Origin: JADHUC01 sp964617665
GTDB taxonomy: Bacteria; Planctomycetota; Planctomycetia; Pirellulales; Pirellulaceae
Reading direction: 5' to 3'
DNA length: 7,647 nt
Assembly (NCBI GenBank): GCA_964617665.1
Contig: CAZUAH010000636.1
Coordinates: forward strand, 1-7,647
Below the pieces are notes generated by a model. The model was not told the DNA's origin. It saw nothing but the letters and a program-made list of their open reading frames with translations, and made no database searches. Both the position numbers and the translations under genes were made by a program. This document shows positions 1 to 5,978 of this stretch, in pieces; positions within the stretch are counted from its first letter, which is position 1, and each line of letters starts with the position of its first letter.

Positions 1-122
1 TGGAGTCCCTCAAAATGATCCCCAATCGTGAAGAGAATCTGGGCCGCCGGAGGAGTCGCAGCCCCCAGCGCACTCGAATTGATCTGGGACCACTTGATCA
101 GGATGCTGCGCAATCCCTGTGC

Positions 123-335
123 TTACTTGCAGCTCTTCATTGCCGCGAAACCGGCTTGAGTCAGCGAATACCCGCCGCTGAATTTCTCTTTGACCAAAAA
201 ACCCTTGTCAGCCAATTGCCGAAATGCTGACCTGTGTCTCGTGATGCTTGGGCGGTTGAAGCACAACATCTGCCCCGGAGTGACGAGAAATTGTCGAAAA
301 ACGCCCAGTACCCATCGTTCTGACTTGGACAGCAT
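123..335 (-). CDS. Small winged-helix-like protein, 70 aa
   Basis: The 70-residue product starts MLSKSERWVLGVFRQFL. The C-terminal half (about residues 29-66) reads as a recognition helix (SITRHRSAFRQLADKGFLV) followed by a wing-like stretch (KEKFSGGYSLTQAGFAAM), which resembles the end of a winged helix-turn-helix domain ('LxxKGfl...GGYxLTxxG'). There is no signal peptide or membrane segment, so it is probably cytoplasmic. The start at 335 is preferred over an in-frame ATG at 383 because AGGAG (346-342) sits 6 nt upstream, and because the upstream ATG overlaps the predicted -10 element. I recall small proteins of this pattern in planctomycetes but know no function. DNA binding is inference from the fold-like pattern. 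It could instead be a protein-interaction winged helix. I am fairly sure it is a real gene and unsure of its role. Confidence 0.62.
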   Translation of the reverse strand: MLSKSERWVLGVFRQFLVTPGQMLCFNRPSITRHRSAFRQLADKGFLVKEKFSGGYSLTQAGFAAMKSCK

Positions 336-378
336 AGCTCTCTCCTGCGCGCGTTGACATTGGGTGGATACTCTGGTC

Positions 379-387
379 ATCATACCA
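379..387 (-). promoter_or_regulatory. Extended -10 promoter of the small winged-helix gene
   Basis: On the minus strand the sequence TGGTATGAT forms an extended -10 element (TGn followed by TATGAT, 5 of 6 matches to TATAAT). No good -35 lies 16-18 nt upstream, which is common for extended -10 promoters. Transcription would start near 372, giving a leader of about 37 nt that contains the AGGAG ribosome site at 346-342. This is a pattern match only. Confidence 0.45.
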
Positions 388-421
388 CGTTTCGTCCGGC
401 GATGCGACTATCGTGAGCAAC

Positions 422-515
422 AAAGCGATGATAGCATCGTTTACCGGCAGTAATATCGGTAGACGCACCACGGATTCACACGGGGTGTGTTAACCGAATT
501 GACTATGTGCTAACC
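422..515. repeat. Cluster of short inverted and direct repeats in a divergent spacer
   Basis: The spacer between two divergent genes holds four short repeats. CGATG-ATAG-CATCG lies at 426-439. GTTTACCG (439-446) pairs with CGGTAGAC (457-464), with one T-G wobble. CACAC-GGG-GTGTG lies at 477-489. TGTTAACC (488-495) and TGCTAACC (508-515) form a direct repeat with a 20-bp period, about two helical turns. A TTGACT -35-like hexamer (499-504) lies between the last two, but no good -10 follows it. The repeats could be regulator sites. Each alone is short enough to arise by chance. Confidence 0.3.
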
Positions 516-549
516 TGAGATGGGTTCACAGGTCCTCGGGGATATCGGG

Positions 550-984
550 ATGCATGTCAGACTCATTACCCGTTGCGGTATCACTGTGCTGATGGCCTTG
601 AGCATCCATGTTTTTTCCGCAAGCATCCGCGCATCACAAGAACCAGTTCGAGGCATGTTCGGCGACCGCACGATGGGCCGGTCACTGGCACCACGCCCGC
701 GAACAAGGTTCAACAGTGCAATCCGTCGAGGCCCCAGCGGCAACATTATTGGCCTGCGACGCGAGAGCCGTTTTCATTCTTTATCCAGTACCGACCGTCG
801 TGTAACATCCCAGCCACGTGCTCAAGTCTCGCAAACGGCCCGATTGCGCATTCCCACACGCCCAGCGCCACGCGTCGCACCTCGCGCGACTACGCAGGGC
901 ATTCCGACACGAGTTCAACCGCAAACCCAACCTACACGCCCCGCCGATATCTGGTTCCGAAACCGTCCGCCACGTGGTAGGTGA
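550..984 (+). CDS. Secreted Arg-rich, Lys-free protein, 144 aa
   Basis: The N-terminus (MHVRLITR, then a hydrophobic run at about residues 9-26, CGITVLMALSIHVFSASI) looks like a Sec signal peptide, with cleavage likely around residues 24-28. The mature part has about 26 arginines, no lysine, no cysteine and only five acidic residues, so it is extremely basic. It is rich in Pro, Thr, Gln and Ser and is probably mostly disordered. The segment GMFGDRTMGRSLAPRP (35-50), followed by RRGPSGNIIG (59-68), resembles what I recall in small secreted planctomycete proteins. The end is RPADIWFRNRPPRGR. ATG 550 is chosen over ATG 520 because GGGGA (538-542) lies 7 nt upstream and the signal peptide begins there. 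A coextensive frame at 573-980 has no signal peptide and looks like a shadow. The flavin oxidoreductase gene follows. Function is unknown; binding to anionic polymers is only a guess. Confidence 0.6.
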   Translation: MHVRLITRCGITVLMALSIHVFSASIRASQEPVRGMFGDRTMGRSLAPRPRTRFNSAIRRGPSGNIIGLRRESRFHSLSSTDRRVTSQPRAQVSQTARLRIPTRPAPRVAPRATTQGIPTRVQPQTQPTRPADIWFRNRPPRGR

Positions 985-1004
985 TCCCTACGTGTTCGCA
1001 AACG

Positions 1005-1016
1005 TGGTGGCCACCA
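1005..1016. promoter_or_regulatory. 12-bp perfect palindrome upstream of the flavin oxidoreductase gene
   Basis: TGGTGGCCACCA is perfectly self-complementary and ends 51 nt before the TTG start at 1068. With no spacer it cannot form a good RNA hairpin, so a dimeric DNA-binding protein is the more natural reading. Three ACGTG motifs lie nearby (972-976 within CCACGTGG, 990-994 and 1002-1006). No promoter hexamers stand out. An operator role is inference. Confidence 0.25.
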
Positions 1017-1067
1017 AAGCCTGAAGGAACGGTTCGCAACCCGAGAATTCTGAAGAAGGAGTGGACA

Positions 1068-2189
1068 TTGCCGCAGCTCTTCGAAAGTACATCGCTCGCG
1101 GGTCTTTCACTGAAGAACCGATTTGTTCGTTCGGCGACCTGGGAAGGCATGGCGTCGGAGGATGGCTCGTGCAACGCCGCCTTGGTTGACATCACAGAAG
1201 ATCTAGCCAAAGGCGAGATCGGTCTGATTATTTCCAGCCATGCCTTTTCCAGTCCTGAAGGACGATCCAGCATCGGGCAACTCGCCGTCTACGACGATCG
1301 ATTCACCGAAGGCCTCCGACAGATGGCCCAAGCGGCCCATGACCACGGCAGCAAGATCATCCTTCAGATTGGCCACGCCGGCGTACGTTCCCCGACATCA
1401 CTGACCAAACAAGACGCGGTTGGTCCTTCCTGTATGGAGACGGGACCTGGCGAATCGGCGAGGGCCTTGACGCGGGAAGAAATCGACGGATTGGTCGAAG
1501 CATTTGTCGACGCCGCGAAACGTGCGAAAGCAGCAGAATACGATGGCGTGCAAGTCCATGTAGCCCACGGCTACTTGCTGTCCCAGTTTCTGTCGCCGTA
1601 TTTCAACAAACGCACGGACGAGTATGGCGGAACGATCGAGAATCGAGCGCGAATCGTGCTACATATTTTCGCGGGGATCCGAAATGCACTGGGCGAAGCC
1701 TTTCCTGTGCTGGTCAAGTTGAACTCCGAGGACTTCATCAACCAAGGTTTGACGGTTGACGAAATGCTGCGGGTGGCCACGATGCTGGAAGAGGCTGGCA
1801 TTGACGGGATCGAACTCAGCGGCGGCACCACCGATCCAAACGGCGACGAACACCCGGTGCGAGAAGGAACACCAACGACGGTGGAGGAAGAAGTCTACTA
1901 CCGAGACGCCGCTCGACGGTTTAAGGAAGCGATTACTGTACCGCTGATGCTCGTGGGCGGTATCCGTTCTTACGGTGTGGCAAAGGAATTGGTCGAAAGC
2001 GGTGTTACGGACTACGTTGCGCTCTGCCGCCCGCTGATCCGGGAACCCCATCTAGTCGCCCGCTGGCAGTCCGGAGACACTCGCCCGTCTGAGTGCGATT
2101 CCTGCGGCAAATGCCTTGGACCAATCCGCCGAGGTGAAGGAATGTCCTGTGTCGCGGCGAAAGCGTCAACTTCAGGCAACACCAGTTGA
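1068..2189 (+). CDS. Old Yellow Enzyme family NADH:flavin oxidoreductase, 373 aa
   Basis: This is a single-domain FMN TIM-barrel oxidoreductase that would reduce activated C=C bonds, such as enones or enoates, with NAD(P)H in the cytoplasm. The physiological substrate is unknown. From the TTG start, the family N-terminus FESTSLAGLSLKNRFVRSA is at residues 5-23, followed by QIGHAG (100-105). The substrate-binding pair is H164/H167 in HVAHGYLLSQFLSP, with the adjacent Tyr169. YGGTIENRARI is at 186-196 and the phosphate-loop region VGGIR at 296-300. The tail has C343-x2-C346-x2-C349-x11-C361. The FAD/NADPH domain of 2,4-dienoyl-CoA reductases is absent. TTG 1068 is chosen because AAGGAG (1056-1061) lies exactly 6 nt upstream and homology-like sequence begins there. 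An in-frame GTG at 981 would add 29 non-family residues. No signal peptide is visible. The subfamily is uncertain, the family is not. Confidence 0.9.
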   Translation: MPQLFESTSLAGLSLKNRFVRSATWEGMASEDGSCNAALVDITEDLAKGEIGLIISSHAFSSPEGRSSIGQLAVYDDRFTEGLRQMAQAAHDHGSKIILQIGHAGVRSPTSLTKQDAVGPSCMETGPGESARALTREEIDGLVEAFVDAAKRAKAAEYDGVQVHVAHGYLLSQFLSPYFNKRTDEYGGTIENRARIVLHIFAGIRNALGEAFPVLVKLNSEDFINQGLTVDEMLRVATMLEEAGIDGIELSGGTTDPNGDEHPVREGTPTTVEEEVYYRDAARRFKEAITVPLMLVGGIRSYGVAKELVESGVTDYVALCRPLIREPHLVARWQSGDTRPSECDSCGKCLGPIRRGEGMSCVAAKASTSGNTS

Positions 2190-2266
2190 CCCGCGCAGAC
2201 ACGATCGGAGGCCCGAAGCGACAGCCTGCTGCCTCTCTCTGCCCAGCGAATTCGGTAACAAATACT

Positions 2267-2305
2267 CGTCGCCAGTCAGCCGAAACGACTGGCAGACGGG
2301 CTTTT
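2267..2305 (+). terminator. Rho-independent-like terminator after the flavin oxidoreductase gene
   Basis: CGTC-GCCAGTC (2267-2277) pairs with GACTGGC-a-GACG (2287-2298) around a 9-nt loop, giving an 11-bp stem with one bulged A. It is followed by GGC and TTTT (2302-2305). It lies 77 nt after the stop at 2189 and 70 nt before the next start. The T-run is short, so termination may be partial. Confidence 0.5.
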
Positions 2306-2375
2306 CAGTTCGTACACTGTCAAAGGCATTCGAGTAGTCGGAATTGCACCATATGAGAGTTGGAGTTCGCGAGAC

Positions 2376-3707
2376 ATGACCAAGACTAATCGTGCGTTAG
2401 CTGTTGTCGCAATACTTGTTACGGCGTCATGGACGCTTCCACTGACTGATTCGAGTTCGTCTGCACAAGCAGGCGAACCAGCAAACACGGACCTGGAACG
2501 ATTCTTGCCCAACCACGGCAACAGCGTGTACGACGTCACCGGCCTGCTGCGAGAGTGGCCGCCCGAAGGTCCGAAGCAGTTGTGGTGCAAGGAGATTGGG
2601 TGGGGGAAAAGCGCGGTTGTGGAGGCCAATGGTCTGACGTTTACCGCTACCGAGATAGATGACGAACAGTATGCGATCTGCCTGGATCCACTGACCGGCG
2701 AAATGAAATGGAGGCACCTCCTCTTCCCAGAAAAGAACCGCCATTTTGCCTGGGGGCCAGCGACTTCGCCGGTCATCGACGGCGATCGCGTCTATTACAT
2801 TCCGTATGCGAAATACGAAGACGATGTGTGGGAGATGCGTGCTCCCATTTTCTGTCTGAAAACCGACGGCACAGAACTGTGGTGTGCCGACGAAACGTTC
2901 TGGGGCACCGAAGGGTCTACGCCACTGGTGGTTGGTGACACACTTTTCGTAGGTGCGGACAATCCGGATCGCGTGGTACTGGTCGCCTTGGACAAAATGA
3001 CGGGCTCGCTTCGCTGGTCGGTTACTGTTCCGGAGTCTCCCAAGAAGCGAGAACTTGGTGCGCCGGCCTCGCTGACCTATCAAGTCGTGGACGGAGTCCC
3101 GCAAGTGATTGCAGCCACCTACGGGACCAGAGAGTTGTTGGGCGTGCACGCGACTACAGGCGAGATCATGTGGCGTTACCCTTATCCGGCCGGCATCATA
3201 ATCGGTTTGGTTAGTACCCCAGTGGCCATCGGTTCGCGTCTGTTCGTCTCAGGCGGGGAGGGAAAGAACAAGAACTTCTCAGCATGTCTGGAGATGAAGG
3301 CTGTCGACGGGAAGATCAACTTCCGGGAATTGTATCGCAGTACCGAGTTGCAGACGAATATGTACAACACTCCGGCCATCTACAAAGGCGCCGTATTCGG
3401 CTTCGGCGGCCTAAGCAAGACTGGTTTCCTGCATTGCACCAGTTTCGAAGACGGGAGTTTGCTCTGGAAGAATGAGAGCAACGAATGGACCAAAGACCAG
3501 AACCTAATCATCGCAGACGGTCTGCTCTTTGCCTTGACCAAAGACGACGAACTAGTGATGGCCGAAGCCAGCCGCGAGTGCTACAAGGAACTGGCTCGGA
3601 CGAGCCTAGGCTTCGAGTTGGGTAGACCACAACAACCGACTATCGCCAACGGCAGGATGTACATTCGAGGCAAGAATACTGTGGCCTGCTATCAGGTCGC
3701 CGAGTGA
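2376..3707 (+). CDS. Secreted PQQ-like beta-propeller protein, 443 aa
   Basis: A Sec signal peptide covers about residues 1-32: MTKTNRALAVVAILVTASW, a Ser-rich stretch, then a likely cleavage after AQA at 30-32. The rest shows repeated propeller-blade ends of the form TG/DGxxxW: DPLTGEMKW (104-112), KTDGTELW (162-169), DKMTGSLRW (206-214), HATTGEIMW (258-266) and FEDGSLLW (357-364). Each is followed by a TPxxxGxxLF-like strand (for example 182-191 and 281-290). This is the PQQ_2/BamB-like fold common in planctomycete secreted proteins. I see no evidence that it binds PQQ or is a dehydrogenase, so a scaffold or ligand-binding role in the periplasm is as likely. ATG 2376 has TTGGAG (2360-2365) 10 nt upstream. 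Terminator-like hairpins lie on both sides, so it is probably monocistronic. Confidence 0.82.
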   Translation: MTKTNRALAVVAILVTASWTLPLTDSSSSAQAGEPANTDLERFLPNHGNSVYDVTGLLREWPPEGPKQLWCKEIGWGKSAVVEANGLTFTATEIDDEQYAICLDPLTGEMKWRHLLFPEKNRHFAWGPATSPVIDGDRVYYIPYAKYEDDVWEMRAPIFCLKTDGTELWCADETFWGTEGSTPLVVGDTLFVGADNPDRVVLVALDKMTGSLRWSVTVPESPKKRELGAPASLTYQVVDGVPQVIAATYGTRELLGVHATTGEIMWRYPYPAGIIIGLVSTPVAIGSRLFVSGGEGKNKNFSACLEMKAVDGKINFRELYRSTELQTNMYNTPAIYKGAVFGFGGLSKTGFLHCTSFEDGSLLWKNESNEWTKDQNLIIADGLLFALTKDDELVMAEASRECYKELARTSLGFELGRPQQPTIANGRMYIRGKNTVACYQVAE

Positions 3708-3715
3708 GGTAATCC

Positions 3716-3762
3716 ACAAGAAGACCAGCGTAGAACGTGAATGCCGTCCCGTCCTACGCCGG
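3716..3762 (-). terminator. Terminator of the Gfo/Idh/MocA transcript
   Basis: Read on the minus strand, CCGGCGTAGGACG (3762-3750) pairs along all 13 positions with CGTTCTACGCTGG (3737-3725) around a 12-nt loop. Two of the pairs are G-U wobbles. A U-rich tail TCTTCTTGT (3724-3716) follows directly. On the plus strand the two wobbles become A-C mismatches and there is no T-run after the stem, so the element should favour the minus-strand transcript. It begins 63 nt after the stop codon whose last base is 3826. Confidence 0.62.
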
Positions 3763-3825
3763 CCGGATTCGCAGGCATCCTTCTCACTGCAAGTTGCGCT
3801 TTGGTACCGCGGCTCAACCAGATGG

Positions 3826-5145
3826 CTATTTCAGTTTGGTAAGCCCGGGGATTGGCACGGGATAGGTGTCGTCGGCATTGGGTTTGACCGGCGGTTCCAT
3901 GTCGAGTGAGCATTCCTCTGGGCCGGCTTTCCACGTCGAGTTCAGGGCATCCTCCCAGGTCATCTGGCGTCCACTGTAGACGACCATCTGCCCCATAATG
4001 GCCGCCATCGTACTGTTTACCATATAGTCGCCATTGTTGATCGGTTTGCCCGCCCGAATCGAAGCGAACAACTCTTGGTGTTCGATCTCGTACATGCTTC
4101 CTTTGGGGCCCTCGTACTGCCATTCCGTCTCGCCTTCGATCCGTCCTTTGATCACGTTACAGCGTCCCTTGGTGCCAAGCAGGTTGTCGGACACATCACC
4201 GAAGCAGCCGGTTTGTGCACGGCAGTTGCCGAACATACGCACGCCGTTGGCGTATTCGTAGACAATCGAATGGTGATCAAACACGTCGCCGTAGACCGAA
4301 CCGAATGACGAGGACCGACCGCCCAACCCGAACGCCTTGACCGGCGGCTCCTCCAGCATCGCCCAGGCCCCCTTGTCCGTGCAGTGCAAGAGCGACTGCG
4401 GTACGTCGTCGCCGGACAGCCAGCGGAAGTGATACCAGTTGCGGAACTGATACTCCAACTCGCTCCAGCCCTCTTTTCGCGCGATCAGCCGATATGGTCC
4501 GCGCATGTAGGTCTCTTGAATGGCAACGATGTCGCCGATCGCGCCGTCCAACACACGCTTCATGGTCTCGCGCACGATCGTGCTGTACCGCCAACACAGC
4601 CCCGAAACGACGGCCAAGTCTTTCTTCCTCGCCTCTTCACAAGCGGATTTCACCAACTGAATCCCAGGCGGGTCGATGGCATGAGGCTTTTCGACAAACA
4701 CATGCTTGCCCGCATCCACCGCTGCCTTGAGGTACGGCGCGTGAAATCGGGAGGCGCAGGCAATCAATACGACGTCGACGCCGCTTTCGATCACTTTCTG
4801 ATATGCATCTAGGCCGACGAAACAATGATCATCGTCCACTGCCACCTGCTCCCCTTTCATCTGGGCCAGTCGATCACGGCTGGCTCTAGCGCGGTCCTCG
4901 AAAACATCGGCCATGGCCGTCAGTTTCGCGTTCGCATCAGCAGCCAGAGCCTGCGCGGCCGCACCCGAGCCGCGACCGCCGCAGCCGATCAAACCGACCT
5001 TGAGGATATCGCTACCCGCAGCGTGCGCGCCCCGGCTGATGGCCAAGCTTCCGACGGCCGCACCGGACAACGCCGCAGCAGAAGTCGTCAGGAAGTCCCG
5101 ACGTGAAGACACATTGGTTGTGGCCCTGCTCGCAGACATCGGCAT
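3826..5145 (-). CDS. Tat-exported Gfo/Idh/MocA family oxidoreductase, 439 aa
   Basis: This is an NAD(P)-dependent sugar or polyol dehydrogenase-type protein predicted to be exported folded with its cofactor. The N-terminus has a twin-arginine signal, SRRDFLTTSAAA (14-25), a hydrophobic stretch and cleavage near AHAA (40-43). The Rossmann motif GLIGCGGRG is at 51-59 and the catalytic-lysine motif FVEKP at 150-154. RNWYHFRWLSGDD (235-247) and HCTDKGAW (254-261, the H-x2-D-x3-W motif) mark the second domain. The residue four before His254, usually acidic in this family, is Gln250. ATG 5145 is chosen over an in-frame ATG at 5202 because AAAGGTG (5157-5151) lies 5 nt upstream and it leaves a compact Tat n-region. 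The gene is divergent from the thioredoxin lipoprotein gene. Substrate is unknown; C3 oxidation of glycosides is inference from the nearby DUF1080 gene. Confidence 0.88.
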   Translation of the reverse strand: MPMSASRATTNVSSRRDFLTTSAAALSGAAVGSLAISRGAHAAGSDILKVGLIGCGGRGSGAAAQALAADANAKLTAMADVFEDRARASRDRLAQMKGEQVAVDDDHCFVGLDAYQKVIESGVDVVLIACASRFHAPYLKAAVDAGKHVFVEKPHAIDPPGIQLVKSACEEARKKDLAVVSGLCWRYSTIVRETMKRVLDGAIGDIVAIQETYMRGPYRLIARKEGWSELEYQFRNWYHFRWLSGDDVPQSLLHCTDKGAWAMLEEPPVKAFGLGGRSSSFGSVYGDVFDHHSIVYEYANGVRMFGNCRAQTGCFGDVSDNLLGTKGRCNVIKGRIEGETEWQYEGPKGSMYEIEHQELFASIRAGKPINNGDYMVNSTMAAIMGQMVVYSGRQMTWEDALNSTWKAGPEECSLDMEPPVKPNADDTYPVPIPGLTKLK

Positions 5146-5224
5146 GGTGACACCTTTCTGATAGAGTCTGTTTTCGTTCTGGCAATTCGCCGATTCTTGC
5201 ATCAGTGCGCAGCAACCGCAACCT

Positions 5225-5235
5225 CGACAATGTCG
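5225..5235. promoter_or_regulatory. Inverted repeat CGACA-A-TGTCG
   Basis: A perfect 5-bp inverted repeat around one base lies 79 bp upstream of the minus-strand Gfo/Idh/MocA start at 5145 and 98 bp upstream of the plus-strand start at 5334. The position suits an operator in the divergent promoter region. It is short, so chance is possible. Confidence 0.2.
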
Positions 5236-5256
5236 TCTCCCAAGAAAAACAGCACT

Positions 5257-5288
5257 AGACGCCTTCAGGGAGCATGCTTGGGGCGTCT
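5257..5288. promoter_or_regulatory. Inverted repeat upstream of the thioredoxin lipoprotein gene
   Basis: AGACGCC (5257-5263) and GGCGTCT (5282-5288) are perfect 7-bp inverted arms. The 18-nt spacer contains the 8-bp palindrome AGCATGCT (5271-5278). A weak promoter candidate overlaps the right arm: TTGGGG (5278-5283), an 18-nt spacer, then TATGTT (5302-5307), which would start transcription about 20 nt before the ATG at 5334. A regulator bound to the repeat would cover that -35. There is no T-run, so a terminator is unlikely. Confidence 0.35.
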
Positions 5289-5333
5289 TGCTCTGCTATC
5301 CTATGTTTGCCTTCCAATTCCCAAGGACCTGCC

Positions 5334-5975
5334 ATGACTACGAACCTCGCTACCGTCCGTGTTCTTCTTCGTATGGTGCCTGCCCTCTTTTTGCTTGTGG
5401 GCGGATGTCAAGAACGGACACCGTCAACGTCCCTCGAACCAGCCGGGCAGGCAAAAACGTCGGAAGCCACAGAGGCTTCGACTGATGAAAAGCCGGAAGT
5501 GACCGTCGAGGTGAAGAGTTGGGCAGACGTCCAGCAGATGGTGGCCGACCAGAAAAGCAAGGTTGTCGTCGTCGATGTCTGGTCGACGTGGTGTGAGCCC
5601 TGCATGCGCGAGTTCCCCAACCTCGTAAAACTGCATCGCCAGTTTCCCGAGAAGGTAGCCTGCATCTCGGTGGACATCGACTACATCGGGCGGACAGATG
5701 AACCGCCCGAGTCGTTCCGCGACGACGTGCTGAAATTCGTCAGCAAGCACGAAGCAACGTTTCAGAACGTGATCTCCAGCGATCCAGACGAAGACGTACT
5801 CAACGCTCTGGAAGTGGGCTCGATTCCTGTCGTGCTGGTCTACGATCGCGAAGGAAAGCTGCAAAAGAAGTTCACCAACGACGACAACGAGTACGGCGAC
5901 GAAGGCTTCACGTATCAGCAGCACATCATCCCGCTAGTTGAAAAGCTGTTAGGCGATGAAACGGCAACGCCGTGA
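5334..5975 (+). CDS. TlpA/thioredoxin-like lipoprotein, 213 aa
   Basis: The product is a membrane-anchored periplasmic thiol-disulfide protein. The N-terminus (MTTNLATVRVLLRMVPALFLLVGGC) is a type II signal peptide with lipobox V-G-G-C and Cys25 as the lipidated residue. A Ser/Thr/Glu-rich linker runs to about residue 55. The thioredoxin fold follows, with active site WCEPC (Cys87 and Cys90) after VVVVDVWST and before the helix MREFPNLVKLH. The cis-proline motif SIPVVLVYDREGKL lies about 75 residues later. The CEPC pair and the lipoprotein anchor resemble the TlpA/ResA group, which usually reduces disulfides in exported proteins such as apocytochromes c. No cytochrome maturation gene lies in the window, so the partner is unknown. 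ATG 5334 is chosen over an in-frame start at 5274 because AAGGA (5323-5327) lies 6 nt upstream and the lipoprotein signal begins there. Confidence 0.9.
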   Translation: MTTNLATVRVLLRMVPALFLLVGGCQERTPSTSLEPAGQAKTSEATEASTDEKPEVTVEVKSWADVQQMVADQKSKVVVVDVWSTWCEPCMREFPNLVKLHRQFPEKVACISVDIDYIGRTDEPPESFRDDVLKFVSKHEATFQNVISSDPDEDVLNALEVGSIPVVLVYDREGKLQKKFTNDDNEYGDEGFTYQQHIIPLVEKLLGDETATP

Positions 5976-5978
5976 GAG

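Noticed and set aside
15..230. 71-residue plus-strand frame at the left edge
   Set aside because: It overlaps the minus-strand winged-helix gene, is Arg-rich without pattern, and has no ribosome site.
208..471. 87-residue minus-strand frame overlapping the winged-helix gene
   Set aside because: It runs in another frame through a better-supported gene and its promoter, and its sequence shows no domain.
499..527. TTGACT as -35 of a promoter for the Arg-rich gene
   Set aside because: No acceptable -10 hexamer occurs 16-18 nt downstream (GGGTTC region).
573..980. 135-residue frame overlapping the Arg-rich gene
   Set aside because: It has no signal peptide and no family-like motif, and its start is poorly placed. 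The frame from 550 has a ribosome site and signal peptide. It is noted only as an oddity of an open second frame.
2427..3149. 240-residue open frame antisense to the beta-propeller gene
   Set aside because: It is fully inside a well-supported gene, has no recognisable domain, signal peptide or ribosome site, and is explained by the codon pattern of the plus strand.
3692..4597. Other minus-strand frames within and beyond the 3' part of the Gfo/Idh/MocA gene
   Set aside because: Out of frame with the conserved oxidoreductase, low-complexity and Arg-rich, as expected for shadow frames.
5163..5190. TTGCCA-16-TATCAG promoter-like pair directly before the Gfo/Idh/MocA start (minus strand)
   Set aside because: Transcription would begin inside or after the AAAGGTG ribosome site, removing it, so it is unlikely to be the working promoter.
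5424..5924. 166-residue antisense frame in the thioredoxin lipoprotein gene
   Set aside because: It mirrors a gene with a clear WCEPC site and lipobox. No independent evidence of coding.
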